Of a stretch of 58,611 nucleotides of DNA, positions 19,303 through 27,018 are shown in pieces. The position numbers and the translations under genes were made by a program. The notes under the pieces are model-generated. The model was not told where the DNA came from. It made no database searches and worked only from the letters and a program-made list of their open reading frames with translations. The stretch spans positions 1-58,611 of the forward strand of contig JAEUIH010000048.1 of the NCBI GenBank assembly GCA_016795105.1. The letters are read 5' to 3'. The stretch's first letter is position 1. Every line of letters begins with the position of its first letter. Origin of the DNA: Planctomyces sp. (lineage in GTDB: Bacteria > Planctomycetota > Planctomycetia > Planctomycetales > Planctomycetaceae).

Positions 19303-20178
19303 TCAGGCCACGATCTCTGTGCCAACCCCCGTATCAGAATAGATTTCCAGCAGCACAGAATGAGGCATCGCAGCGTCGACGATATGTACCTTGCGGACAC
19401 CAGCATCCAGCGCATCGAGAGCAGCCTCCACTTTGGGGACCATCCCGCCAGCGATCGTTCCATCCGCGATCATGTGCCGGACCTGAGCACCTGTGACATG
19501 AGACACTCTGGATGAGGGGTCTTTCACATTTGTCAGGATGCCTGGAATGTCGCTGAGGAACACCAGTTTCTCGGCACCGATCGCTCTGGCGACCGCGGCC
19601 GCAGCCGTATCCGCGTTAACATTCATACGATGACCGAATTCACTCAGAGCAATACAGGGGATGACAGGAATCGTGCCGGTTGAGCAGACTCGCGTGATCG
19701 CGTTGATGTCCACATCCGTGACCTGTCCGACATGCCCCAGGTCGATCGGATTTCCTGCATCATCCCTGAGTGTCAGTCGGGTTGCGGTCAGGACGTTTTC
19801 TGTACCGTAATGGAGTCCGGTTGATCGAGATCCGTTTTGGTTGATTCTGTCGACGATCGACTGGCAAATCTCTTCAACAAGAATCCGGGAAGCAATCTGC
19901 AGAGTCTTATTATCTGTATATCTTCGCCCATTCACGAACTTTGGCTCGATTCCGGCGGCTGCCATGCCGGCGCTGATGGCCTTTCCGCCCCCGTGAACAA
20001 TAATCGGTCTCATGCCGACGGTCGCCATGAAGACAACATCCGTCAGCAGGCTGTTCACCGCGGCCTGATCATCGAGTGTACTTCCGCCAAGCTTCACAAC
20101 TACGTAGCGGCCTCGAAATCGCTGAATCCAGCTCATGGCTTCGATCAGCACTTTGGCCTTGCGGATGGCTTCGTCCAT
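19303..20178 (-). CDS. argB: Acetylglutamate kinase
   Basis: 291 aa from the ATG at 20178, chosen because AGGACA lies 5-10 bases upstream. A longer frame to 20232 lacks this. ArgB phosphorylates N-acetyl-L-glutamate in arginine synthesis. Seen: VVKLGGSTLDD (ATP-binding start), PIIVHGGGKAIS (glycine loop), the LGHVGQVTDVD segment, NVNADTAAAAVA and FLSDIPGIL, and the C-terminal GMVPKVEAALDAL. Length matches the family. No other arg gene is in the window, so it is a solitary locus. It is divergent from the riboswitch-controlled DUF1559 gene. Confidence 0.96.
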   Translation of the reverse strand: MDEAIRKAKVLIEAMSWIQRFRGRYVVVKLGGSTLDDQAAVNSLLTDVVFMATVGMRPIIVHGGGKAISAGMAAAGIEPKFVNGRRYTDNKTLQIASRILVEEICQSIVDRINQNGSRSTGLHYGTENVLTATRLTLRDDAGNPIDLGHVGQVTDVDINAITRVCSTGTIPVIPCIALSEFGHRMNVNADTAAAAVARAIGAEKLVFLSDIPGILTNVKDPSSRVSHVTGAQVRHMIADGTIAGGMVPKVEAALDALDAGVRKVHIVDAAMPHSVLLEIYSDTGVGTEIVA

Positions 20179-20325
20179 TGTTGTCCTGCATTCGTTCTGA
20201 ATTCGCCATGGCCTTTTACGATTAGCCAGCAAGCAAAGCGAAAGATTCTACGTTTCCGAATCAGCGATGCAAACAGCGGATTTCTCCTTGTATCCGGATT
20301 GTGTTCAATTACAGTTCAGCCATTC

Positions 20326-20529
20326 AGGTGTCGGCAGGCAGAAACAGATGCTGTGCCGATGAAAAGGGAAGACGGTGAAAATCCGTCGCGGTCGCGCCGC
20401 TGTAATCGGGGATCGAATCAACAACATACCACTGCATCGCTGCGTCATAAGACGGTCAATGCGGGAAGGTGTTGATGCCGAGATGATCCGGAAGCCAGAA
20501 GACCTGCCTGATGAATGCAGATAACACCT
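20326..20529 (+). promoter_or_regulatory. Cobalamin (B12) riboswitch
   Basis: The conserved core is present in order: GGGAAGACGGTGAAAATCCG, then CGCCGCTGTAATCGGGG, then GGGAAGG, then ATGATCCGGAAGCCAGAAGA followed by CCTGCC (the B12 box, about 20491-20508). The closing stem pairs AGGTGT (20326-20331) with ACACCT (20524-20529). The same 3' strand can also pair with AAGGTGTT at 20465-20472, so two alternative folds are possible. It lies on the plus strand and reads into the DUF1559 gene 160 bases downstream. No B12 synthesis, import or B12-dependent enzyme gene is next to it. Confidence 0.9.
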
Positions 20530-20640
20530 TCGCGATCTGAGGAGTTATCAGCGACCGAACTCTGCTCCCGTTCCAGACCGAAATTCAGCAGATTTTCGCT
20601 GAAGCCCCATTGGAATGCGCCGGATTTCTGTCTCTGATGC

Positions 20641-20682
20641 TTCCCCTGCCCGCGGCGGACTACAAAACATTGCACCGGGGAG
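20641..20682 (+). promoter_or_regulatory. Possible ribosome-site hairpin in the riboswitch leader
   Basis: The ribosome-binding site GGGGAG (20677-20682) before the ATG at 20689 can pair with TTCCCC at 20641-20646. This could let the B12 riboswitch control translation rather than transcription. The pairing is short and its competition with the aptamer fold is inference. The rest of the 20530-20688 leader has no gene. Confidence 0.3.
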
Positions 20683-20688
20683 CCTCCA

Positions 20689-21654
20689 ATGAATCGTTCC
20701 ATACCTCAACTCTTCGCTTCCGCAGCGAACCGCATCATTGTTGGCAACAGCAGTGTGCGGAACATCGCACGAAAGTACCGGCATCCCGGTTTCACTTTGA
20801 TCGAACTTCTGGTCGTGATCTCAATCATTGCAGTTCTGATCGGCTTACTGCTTCCAGCCGTTCAGCAGGCCCGCGAAGCTGCTCGACGTACTCAATGCCT
20901 GAACCGACTCAAACAGCTGGCGCTGGCAACTCATAACTATGCTGAAGTCTATCGAGAACACCTTGTTCCGTATGTTGTCGAAGACGAGGCCAGACTGGCG
21001 TATCTTCAAACATTCTCTGGCTCACCCGGTACCGCGAAATTCTGGTTTGGAAATATCGATTACAGCCAGACCGACGTTACAAAGCAGCTGCGATTTGAAG
21101 AAGGTCCGCTGGCTCCATTCATGGAAACCAGTTACGAGTCCTTCCAGTGCCCGAACTTCGGACCCTCACAAATGGATGCCGTTCGATTCGGCAAACCTGC
21201 CAGCGGGTTTGGATACAATGGCCACTACCTTTCCCGATCGACAGGTATCGAATGGCTGCCACCCACCTGGGATGCTCAAAACAGCACAAAGCCTCTGGGA
21301 CGATTCCTGCGAGACGTGCGGGAATCGGGCCGTACGGTACTGTTTGCCGACTGTGCACAGGTTCGGCTTGCTTCACTTTCACCCGTGAAACTCAGCTTCG
21401 AAGAAAACTGGATCCTCGACCCGCCATCGCAGAACTATCCGTCAGTGCACTTTAGACATCTCGATGTTGCCAACGCTGTATTTCTCGACGGACATGCCGA
21501 AACTCGATCATTTGCCACCCACGTCGAAGTCCCTGGCGACAATTGGATTTCGCCCGAACAAGCCGCACTCATGGAAAAGAAACGACTCGGCTTCCTCACA
21601 AACGGAAACCTCCACGACCCAACCCAGCGCGACGAACTCTACGACCGCGAATAG
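20689..21654 (+). CDS. DUF1559 protein with type IV pilin-like N-terminus, under a B12 riboswitch
   Basis: 321 aa, ATG with GGGGAG 6 bases upstream. After a 30-residue basic leader comes the prepilin motif [20 protein letters not shown], with cleavage expected after Gly and Glu at mature position +5. The helix is followed by [31 protein letters not shown], the DUF1559 hallmark. The C-terminal motif [19 protein letters not shown] is the H-X9-DG element. DUF1559 proteins are greatly expanded in planctomycetes and probably form pseudopilus- or surface-associated structures; the function is not established. The long leader with a cobalamin aptamer sets this copy apart. It might take part in B12 capture or replace a B12-dependent process, but both ideas are inference. 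Confidence 0.92.
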   Translation: MNRSIPQLFASAANRIIVGNSSVRNIARKYRHPGFTLIELLVVISIIAVLIGLLLPAVQQAREAARRTQCLNRLKQLALATHNYAEVYREHLVPYVVEDEARLAYLQTFSGSPGTAKFWFGNIDYSQTDVTKQLRFEEGPLAPFMETSYESFQCPNFGPSQMDAVRFGKPASGFGYNGHYLSRSTGIEWLPPTWDAQNSTKPLGRFLRDVRESGRTVLFADCAQVRLASLSPVKLSFEENWILDPPSQNYPSVHFRHLDVANAVFLDGHAETRSFATHVEVPGDNWISPEQAALMEKKRLGFLTNGNLHDPTQRDELYDRE

Positions 21655-21674
21655 TGTACCCATAAGCCATCACA

Positions 21675-21904
21675 GTTTAACGGCGAGCCGCAGGCGTCTG
21701 CGATTGTTTAGCGGCAAGCCGCAGGCGTGGGCGTCACAACGCACCGACGCCTCTGACACACGTACAACGAAATCACACGCGGACGCCTGAGTATCCGGTG
21801 CGCAACACACACCAACGCCTGCGGCTGAAGTTAAACAAGCAACGCTCGACGACGCCTGCGGCTTGCCGCTAAACGGCGCAGACGCCTGCGGCTCGCCGTT
21901 AAAC
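21675..21904. repeat. RAYT left flank, family R4 palindromes
   Basis: The block starts with GTTTAACGGCGAGCCGCAGG and ends with CGGCTCGCCGTTAAAC, so it is itself bounded by inverted termini. Inside are further AGCGGCAAGCCGCAGGCGT and ACGCCTGCGGCTTGCCGCT units around a non-palindromic core (ACACGTACAACGAAATCACA). It follows the DUF1559 stop by 20 bases. Confidence 0.88.
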
Positions 21905-22008
21905 TTGACTTACTCACTACACTTGACATCACCCTATACCACCAATAGCCTACCCTGCACCTCCAGAACCTGCACCTGATTGTCAATTGAGAGATGGGGA
22001 GCTGAAGC

Positions 22009-22635
22009 ATGGTCCATGGGTACCACGTCATTGTTCCAATGTATGGATTTTGGTTACCCAATGATCCAAGGGGAACTTGGTCCGACTTTGTAAGAAGGTG
22101 GGAGATTGCTAAGTTTGGAAAACCATTGAAGCGCATTGAACGGAGAGAACTCAGCGAACTGACTGCGGAGGAACTTCGCGATCGTGAGGCAGCAAAAGCT
22201 GCACTGGTATATCCACCGGTCAAACTCAGCACCGAACAGGGATTGACCATTGCGGCAGGATTGCAACGACAGATCGCGACGAGCCGCTACACTCTCTGGG
22301 CATGCTCGATCCTGCCCGAACATACTCACCTGGTATTGGCCCGTCATACCTATAAAGTTGAGCGCATGGTGAACTTGCTCAAGGGAGCCACGACAACAGA
22401 GATGATTCAAGTCGGCAATCACCCAATGAAGGACTACTGCCTTCCGGACGAACGTCCTCCTCGAATGTGGTCAGCTCATCAGTGGAAGGTTTTTCTTGAT
22501 AGTGAAGATGCAATCCGAAGCGCCATCGCTTATGTCGAAGAGAACCCAGAGAAAGAAGGTTTGCCCCGCCAGCATTGGCCGTTTGTTGAGCCGTTCTCAG
22601 GCATCAACACATCCGCAAAAATCTTCTACCACTAA
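22009..22635 (+). CDS. REP-associated tyrosine transposase (IS200/Y1 family)
   Basis: 208 aa. The HUH-type nuclease core is seen: the opening YHVIVPMYGFWLPNDPRGTW, then ILPEHTHLVLARH with the metal-binding pair His105 and His107, and the C-terminal helix AIAYVEENPEKEGL with the candidate catalytic Tyr175. These proteins cut single-stranded DNA at REP hairpins and form a 5'-phosphotyrosine link. All key residues are intact, so the protein may be active. The stop codon TAA directly abuts the right flank repeat. Unlike insertion sequences, RAYT genes are usually single-copy domesticated residents. Confidence 0.88.
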   Translation: MVHGYHVIVPMYGFWLPNDPRGTWSDFVRRWEIAKFGKPLKRIERRELSELTAEELRDREAAKAALVYPPVKLSTEQGLTIAAGLQRQIATSRYTLWACSILPEHTHLVLARHTYKVERMVNLLKGATTTEMIQVGNHPMKDYCLPDERPPRMWSAHQWKVFLDSEDAIRSAIAYVEENPEKEGLPRQHWPFVEPFSGINTSAKIFYH

Positions 22636-22896
22636 GTTTAACGGCAAGCCGCAGGCGTCTGCGATTGTTTAACGGCGAGCCGCAGGCGTCTGCGATGTTT
22701 AGCGGCAAGCCGCAGGCGTGGGCGTCACAACGCACCGACGCCTCTGACACACGTACAACGAAATCACACGCGGACGCCTGAGTATCCGGTGTCGCAACAC
22801 ACACCAACGCCTGCGACTGAAGTTAAACAAGCAACGCTCGACGACGCCTGCGGCTTGCCGCTAAACGGCGCAGACGCCTGCGGCTCGCCGTTAAAC
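22636..22896. repeat. RAYT right flank, family R4 palindromes
   Basis: A direct repeat of the left flank. It differs by one extra palindrome unit of about 30 bases at its start, one single-base indel (GGTGTCGCAAC against GGTGCGCAAC) and one substitution (CTGCGACTG against CTGCGGCTG). The near identity implies recent duplication or gene conversion. Confidence 0.88.
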
Positions 22897-22912
22897 TGTC
22901 AGCACCGATAAA

Positions 22913-23500
22913 CTAGGTGCTGGATGGCTGGCTGAGCGCATCGACGTCATCTTCCAGCTGTTCAATCTGTATAAACTGAAACACGCCGAACCCGATCATG
23001 CCAAGCGTCAGTGGAGAAATGGACGGTCCGCTGAAGCCACTCGGCTGACTATTCATGGGCACATAACCTCCTCCATACGTCATCTGACCGCGGACGATTT
23101 CTTCATCGGATACAAGAGCGACCGTTGAGAGGGCGCCTGGGGGAGCGGTTTCGGATTGCCACAGTCGCACGGCCTGAACCGCATTGCCAGCATGAAGTGA
23201 ATGAACACCTGGCCGCAAGCCGGAGAAACGTACGCGTCCCTCCGAATCAGTCTTTGATTCAGCAACCGTTCGTCCTTCAAACCTGATGGCAACCGGAACG
23301 TCGGAAAGACCATTCCCGTTCTGATCGACCAGCTGGGCAACCATCATGCCATCGGGCTGAAGACCGACATCAAGAGTCCGAACCTCGGCGGTCGGAAGAG
23401 GCTTCGGTCCGTCGGCGGACGCTGCCATTGGCAGAATCGTGAGGGGCAGACTGGCAATGAATGCGGGAAGCAGGCGGCGCGTGAACGATTTTCGGACCAT
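22913..23500 (-). CDS. Exported protein with carboxypeptidase-regulatory-like (Ig-like) domain
   Basis: 195 aa from the ATG at 23500, with GGAGAA upstream; the open frame beyond is not protein-like. A signal peptide (MVRKSFTRRLLPAFIASLPL, ending near ASADG) is followed by one beta-sandwich: MMVAQLVDQNGNGLSDVPVA, VRFSGLRPGVHSLHAG, AVRLWQ. This resembles the transthyretin-like or CarboxypepD_reg fold used for surface adhesion or matrix binding. A hydrophobic segment (ISPLTLGMIGFGVFQFIQI) near the end may anchor it in a membrane. It sits divergently from the TraB gene. No specific function can be assigned. Confidence 0.75.
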   Translation of the reverse strand: MVRKSFTRRLLPAFIASLPLTILPMAASADGPKPLPTAEVRTLDVGLQPDGMMVAQLVDQNGNGLSDVPVAIRFEGRTVAESKTDSEGRVRFSGLRPGVHSLHAGNAVQAVRLWQSETAPPGALSTVALVSDEEIVRGQMTYGGGYVPMNSQPSGFSGPSISPLTLGMIGFGVFQFIQIEQLEDDVDALSQPSST

Positions 23501-23741
23501 ACGACCATTCTCCGTGAAATTTCTGCGGGGCAATGGTGTATTTCGGCAACAATATTCGCTTCGGCACAGCGAATCGCAGAAACTGCCGGTCGACCAAGTC
23601 ATCCGAGGCCGGTTCTGACGTTTGCATAAGAACCGTACGAGACCATAATCCTCTGCGTGGTGAGTTTTTTGACACATGTTCATTCTGGCGCTGGGTATTG
23701 TTCCGGATGATCTACCCTGTCCAGATTTCCGGAGCTTCAGC

Positions 23742-24740
23742 ATGCGATCTCGCTTCCCGGTCGTTTTCGGCCTGCTTCTGCTGGCGATCAGTTCTTTGCA
23801 GAACCCTCAAAGATGTTCTGCCGACGAGAAAGCGGAACAGAAGCCGCTCAAGGTGGAAAAACCGTTTCTGTGGAAAGTGGAAGCACCTTCTAAGGGCGAT
23901 GCGACTCCAGCGGTTTCGTGGTTCTTTGGAACAATCCATGTCCCGGACCAGGGCATCACAACTCTGCATCCTGCTGCACAGAAGGCCTTTGATGACGCAC
24001 ACGCCGCCTACTTTGAAATTGACTTCATGAAGGCATCAAGTGCTCAGATGGAATCAATCTCCCTTCCGGCCGAAAAGAAGCTGGAAGACCTGATTCCGGA
24101 AGAGCTCGTAAAACGACTGGACGAACGGCTGGCAAAGATTTCGCCACTCGCAAAGCGAACGGCTCTCCCGAATGCACATCCCGGCGTCTGGCCATTACTG
24201 CTTGGAAACCTCGACGCTCAATTGCGCAAGCTGGGCCAGCTTCCTTTGGACATGCTGCTGTACTCTACCGCTGTTCAGCAGGAGAAAGTCGTCGGAGGAC
24301 TTGAGAAGGCGACTGGCCAGCTTCAGGGAATCATCGACCTGCCCGTTGAAGAACAAGCCGCGTTCCTGAAGGCGACTCTGGATGGAATGGACGAAGATGA
24401 AGCCGCGGGAATTGACCGAATTCGAGAAACGATGGAGCTCTACACAAGCGGTGATGAAGCGAAGTTTGAAAAGTTCATCAACGAAGAATTCGATCGCATT
24501 AAACTCGACAAAGACATCGCTGACCGGATCACTACCGCTTTGCTGGGTGATCGGAACAGGCATATGGCCGAAGCGGCAGACGCCCTGATGAAAGACAACC
24601 CGGACAAGTCGTATTTCTTCGCCGTCGGCCTTGGACATCTTGTTGGCAAGGACAAGGTGCAGGAGTTTTTGGAGTCTCGCGGCTATAAGATCACACGAGT
24701 CACCGACGCACCGGCTTCAGAAAACACAGACGCCAGGTAG
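23742..24740 (+). CDS. TraB/GumN family protein, exported
   Basis: 332 aa from the ATG at 23742, which has GGAG 8 bases upstream. A signal peptide (about 25 residues) is followed by the TraB/GumN opening SWFFGTIHVPDQGI with His66, and the closing motif FFAVGLGHLVGKDKVQEFLESRGY. The two glycine/histidine motifs at the ends of the domain are the family's proposed metal-binding pair, as in the Tiki metalloproteases. Middle helices are charged. Proteolysis is inferred from the Tiki relationship only. The lysE-like gene starts on the very next base after its stop, so the two are co-transcribed. Confidence 0.87.
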   Translation: MRSRFPVVFGLLLLAISSLQNPQRCSADEKAEQKPLKVEKPFLWKVEAPSKGDATPAVSWFFGTIHVPDQGITTLHPAAQKAFDDAHAAYFEIDFMKASSAQMESISLPAEKKLEDLIPEELVKRLDERLAKISPLAKRTALPNAHPGVWPLLLGNLDAQLRKLGQLPLDMLLYSTAVQQEKVVGGLEKATGQLQGIIDLPVEEQAAFLKATLDGMDEDEAAGIDRIRETMELYTSGDEAKFEKFINEEFDRIKLDKDIADRITTALLGDRNRHMAEAADALMKDNPDKSYFFAVGLGHLVGKDKVQEFLESRGYKITRVTDAPASENTDAR

Positions 24741-25382
24741 ATGGCCGACTTAAGTCTTGTCGCAGGTTTTGCTCTGGCCAGTTTCGGGATTTCAATCACA
24801 CCCGGACCAAGCTGGATGTACGTCCTTTCAACGACATTTACGAATGGTCGAATCGCTGGACTCTGCGCAGTCGCCGGAAACGCAACAGGTATCCTCGGAC
24901 ACGTACTCGCCACACTTCTGGGCCTGTCTTCGCTGATCACTTATGAGCCCCGCGCCTACGGCGTTTTACGCTGCTGCGGGGCTCTGTATCTGATCTACCT
25001 CGGGCTTCGCATGCTTCCCCGCAGGCGAATTCGGTCCAATGATCCGGCGAAGGCCGAACAACAGCCAGTGATCAGCCGATCTGCAGCACGTGCGTATCGC
25101 GACGGGGCCTTCGTGAACCTGCTGAATCCGAAAGTTCCGATCCTGATGCTGGCTTTGATGCCTCAGTTCATCGACCAAAATGCCGGAGCGCCCGAACCAC
25201 AGATTCTACTATACGGATTGATGCACCTTGGCATCGCCAGTTGTGTGCTCTCAACGTTGGTGATCGCTTCAAGTGCTGCAGGTTTAGTTCTTAAACCGCA
25301 CTCAAAACTCCGCATCGCACTGCAGTGGATCGGCGCATTGATTCTGATCCTCTTCGGCGCTCGGCTTGCATGGTTCGGATGA
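24741..25382 (+). CDS. LysE/RhtB family amino-acid exporter
   Basis: 213 aa, about six membrane helices. The family signature is at the N-terminus: GFALASFGISITPGPSWMYVLS, with the conserved TPGP turn, then AGNATGILGHVLATLLGL. The segment DGAFVNLLNPKVPILMLALMPQF in the middle is also typical (NPKxxLF-like). These proteins export amino acids or related small molecules by proton exchange; the substrate cannot be read from sequence. It begins directly at the TraB stop and converges on the secreted DUF6263-like gene, with 77 bases between. Confidence 0.9.
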   Translation: MADLSLVAGFALASFGISITPGPSWMYVLSTTFTNGRIAGLCAVAGNATGILGHVLATLLGLSSLITYEPRAYGVLRCCGALYLIYLGLRMLPRRRIRSNDPAKAEQQPVISRSAARAYRDGAFVNLLNPKVPILMLALMPQFIDQNAGAPEPQILLYGLMHLGIASCVLSTLVIASSAAGLVLKPHSKLRIALQWIGALILILFGARLAWFG

Positions 25383-25459
25383 TCTCAGGAGGCCTCTCCG
25401 TGCCACAAAGTCACGCCGTGTTGGCACCGTCGCAGAGTTTGACGATCGCAGTGGCGGGC

Positions 25460-26434
25460 CTAGTTTGCAGACAAGCCCTGTTCTGCAGCCGGAACTGATG
25501 AAGCGGATTCAACGAACTCTTCGGTGTAAGAACCGTGGGAATTCAGCAGACTGTTACTCCCCAATGCATTCAGGACGCTTTCATCAAAACGGAACTTCTT
25601 TTCAAGCATGATTCCGCGATTGATATCAAAACGCAGAGTTCCCTTTGGCGTCGACTGAATCAGCTGTGCCTGAATGGACGGATTGCTCACAGGCGATTCG
25701 ATCGAACTATTGAAACTGATCGTAGCGATTCCGTTCTCAACGGAATCCAGCCGAAAGGTTTGGAGTATCTGGATGTCCCGCTTCAGGTCTTTGGTAACGC
25801 GAGTCCGTGCAAGCTGAATATCTTTCCAGGTATCTCCGACTCGCACAGGCTGATCAGGAAGCGCCATCAGAAAGCTGGGCGCCATCAGTTCTTTCTGCGA
25901 GTCTGGTTTTGCATCCGGTTTGGCAGGATTCGCAACACGACCGTTTGAGAGCAGGTGATACTTTGCGGCAGATCCCCTGAGTCGATCGGCCGTCTGGCGA
26001 AAAATGGCCGGGACCTCTTCCGCCTTCATCGTTGCATCAAAGACCACTGGCTGGCCGTTATTTGTGCGAACCTGCATCCACACTCTTTCGAACTGCATCG
26101 CGAGGTGGGCAGTGCCGACCGTGTCTACCTGATCGACGGTAAACAGCCGCGTTTGTTCCACGGTAGACTCGTCGGTCTTCTGCTGATTCGAAGCCATCGC
26201 GACGGTCGTGACCGTTTGATGCGTCTTATATCGGAGCGTTTGTCCGGGCTGAAACTGGTAACGCAGCTCCCACGACTGCTCAGCAGGCGAAGCTTGCTCT
26301 ACCGGTACCGTGTCAGTCACCGTCTCCGTTTGGGAGTTTGTTTGCGAAGCCGACACATTGAGTCCGGCACTGCAGGAAACGGCCAGTGCAAGAACAATAC
26401 GGTGAGCCAATGCCCGATTTTTCCGAGTCATCAT
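25460..26434 (-). CDS. Secreted protein, DUF6263-like
   Basis: 324 aa; a signal peptide of about 29 residues ends near NVSASQ. The mature chain is beta-rich with the features of the DUF6263 group: YQFQPGQTLRYKTHQTVT near the start, AHLAMQFERVWMQV in the middle, PDQPVRVGDTWKD (the G-D-x-W turn), and TPKGTLRFDINRGIMLEKKF. Many planctomycetes carry such lipid- or surface-associated proteins; no activity is known. Two ATG codons are adjacent (26434 and 26431), so the exact start is uncertain by one residue. The last 20 residues are low complexity. Confidence 0.75.
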   Translation of the reverse strand: MMTRKNRALAHRIVLALAVSCSAGLNVSASQTNSQTETVTDTVPVEQASPAEQSWELRYQFQPGQTLRYKTHQTVTTVAMASNQQKTDESTVEQTRLFTVDQVDTVGTAHLAMQFERVWMQVRTNNGQPVVFDATMKAEEVPAIFRQTADRLRGSAAKYHLLSNGRVANPAKPDAKPDSQKELMAPSFLMALPDQPVRVGDTWKDIQLARTRVTKDLKRDIQILQTFRLDSVENGIATISFNSSIESPVSNPSIQAQLIQSTPKGTLRFDINRGIMLEKKFRFDESVLNALGSNSLLNSHGSYTEEFVESASSVPAAEQGLSAN

Positions 26435-26534
26435 CCCTGAAAACCTCGTGAAGCCTGATCATCAATCCATGACGATTTATCACAACTGGCATAATTTTAG
26501 CGGGAAACAGTCCGATCCCGCGAGACCAGTTTCT

Positions 26535-26774
26535 TTAGCCAAAGTACAGAGTTTGACCAAATGGTTCTGAACCTACAGTGACGTCCGCTTGTGCGTTTTG
26601 GTTGAGATGATGGCGAAGGATGGATCGGTGAGCAACATCCAGTCGTTGTGTAGCCGCATTCGGATCGAGAGGCACAAATCCGTAGATACGGCCGACTTCC
26701 TCTGACACCGGTGTCACTGGAGGGCGCGAGGGTTCGCGATCGAAATGGCCACCATCGTTATTCTGCATGATCAT
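26535..26774 (-). CDS. Small hypothetical protein
   Basis: 79 aa. I do not recognise a family. Support comes from a strong ribosome site (GGAGG, 7 bases before the ATG at 26774) and a protein-like composition: an acidic, Pro-rich start (DREPSRPPVTPVSEEVGRIY), then PLDPNAATQRLDVAHR. It has no signal peptide or membrane segment. It is divergent from the tandem S51 gene, with two perfect hairpins between them. A second ATG lies at 26768. Confidence 0.5.
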   Translation of the reverse strand: MIMQNNDGGHFDREPSRPPVTPVSEEVGRIYGFVPLDPNAATQRLDVAHRSILRHHLNQNAQADVTVGSEPFGQTLYFG

Positions 26775-26826
26775 AAAAGAACCTCCGAGTCCGTTTTCGA
26801 CGATTTCTCGCCACTACTTGACAGAA

Positions 26827-26868
26827 ATCGGCAATTTTTGCCGATGTGACAGACTTCCCGTCTGTCAC
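26827..26868. promoter_or_regulatory. Two adjacent perfect hairpins in a divergent promoter region
   Basis: ATCGGCAA-TTT-TTGCCGAT (26827-26845) is followed without a gap by GTGACAGAC-TTCCC-GTCTGTCAC (26846-26868). A perfect -35-like TTGACA lies just before at 26817-26822. The pair sits between the small minus-strand gene and the plus-strand S51 gene. It could be an operator pair or RNA structure; it is not one of the interspersed families. Confidence 0.6.
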
Positions 26869-27018
26869 TGGCAGCATTCCCGACATTTGCCTCTCAGAAA
26901 GTCCGACGGATATCGTTGAATGTCTGGCCGGGAGCCTGACCCACGCTGAAGACAATCAACCCTGTGGACGCTATTCTCGCGTCCCCGCAATCTGTTCACG
27001 ATCCAATCGGAGCGACTT

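Larger units (their letters stand above)
21675..22896 (+). mobile_element. RAYT transposase unit flanked by palindrome-rich direct repeats
   Basis: A RAYT gene (22009-22635) lies between a 230-bp left block (21675-21904) and a 261-bp right block (22636-22896). The blocks are nearly identical and in the same orientation; each is a mosaic of inverted GCCGCAGGCGT / ACGCCTGCGGC palindromes. The remaining left spacer (21905-22008) holds no gene. Such gene-plus-REP units are known for IS200-like REP transposases, which usually act on REPs in trans. Confidence 0.8.

Noticed and set aside
23669-23701. Promoter before the TraB gene (TTGACA with TATTGT)
   Set aside because: The spacer would be 21 bases, too long for a normal -35/-10 pair.
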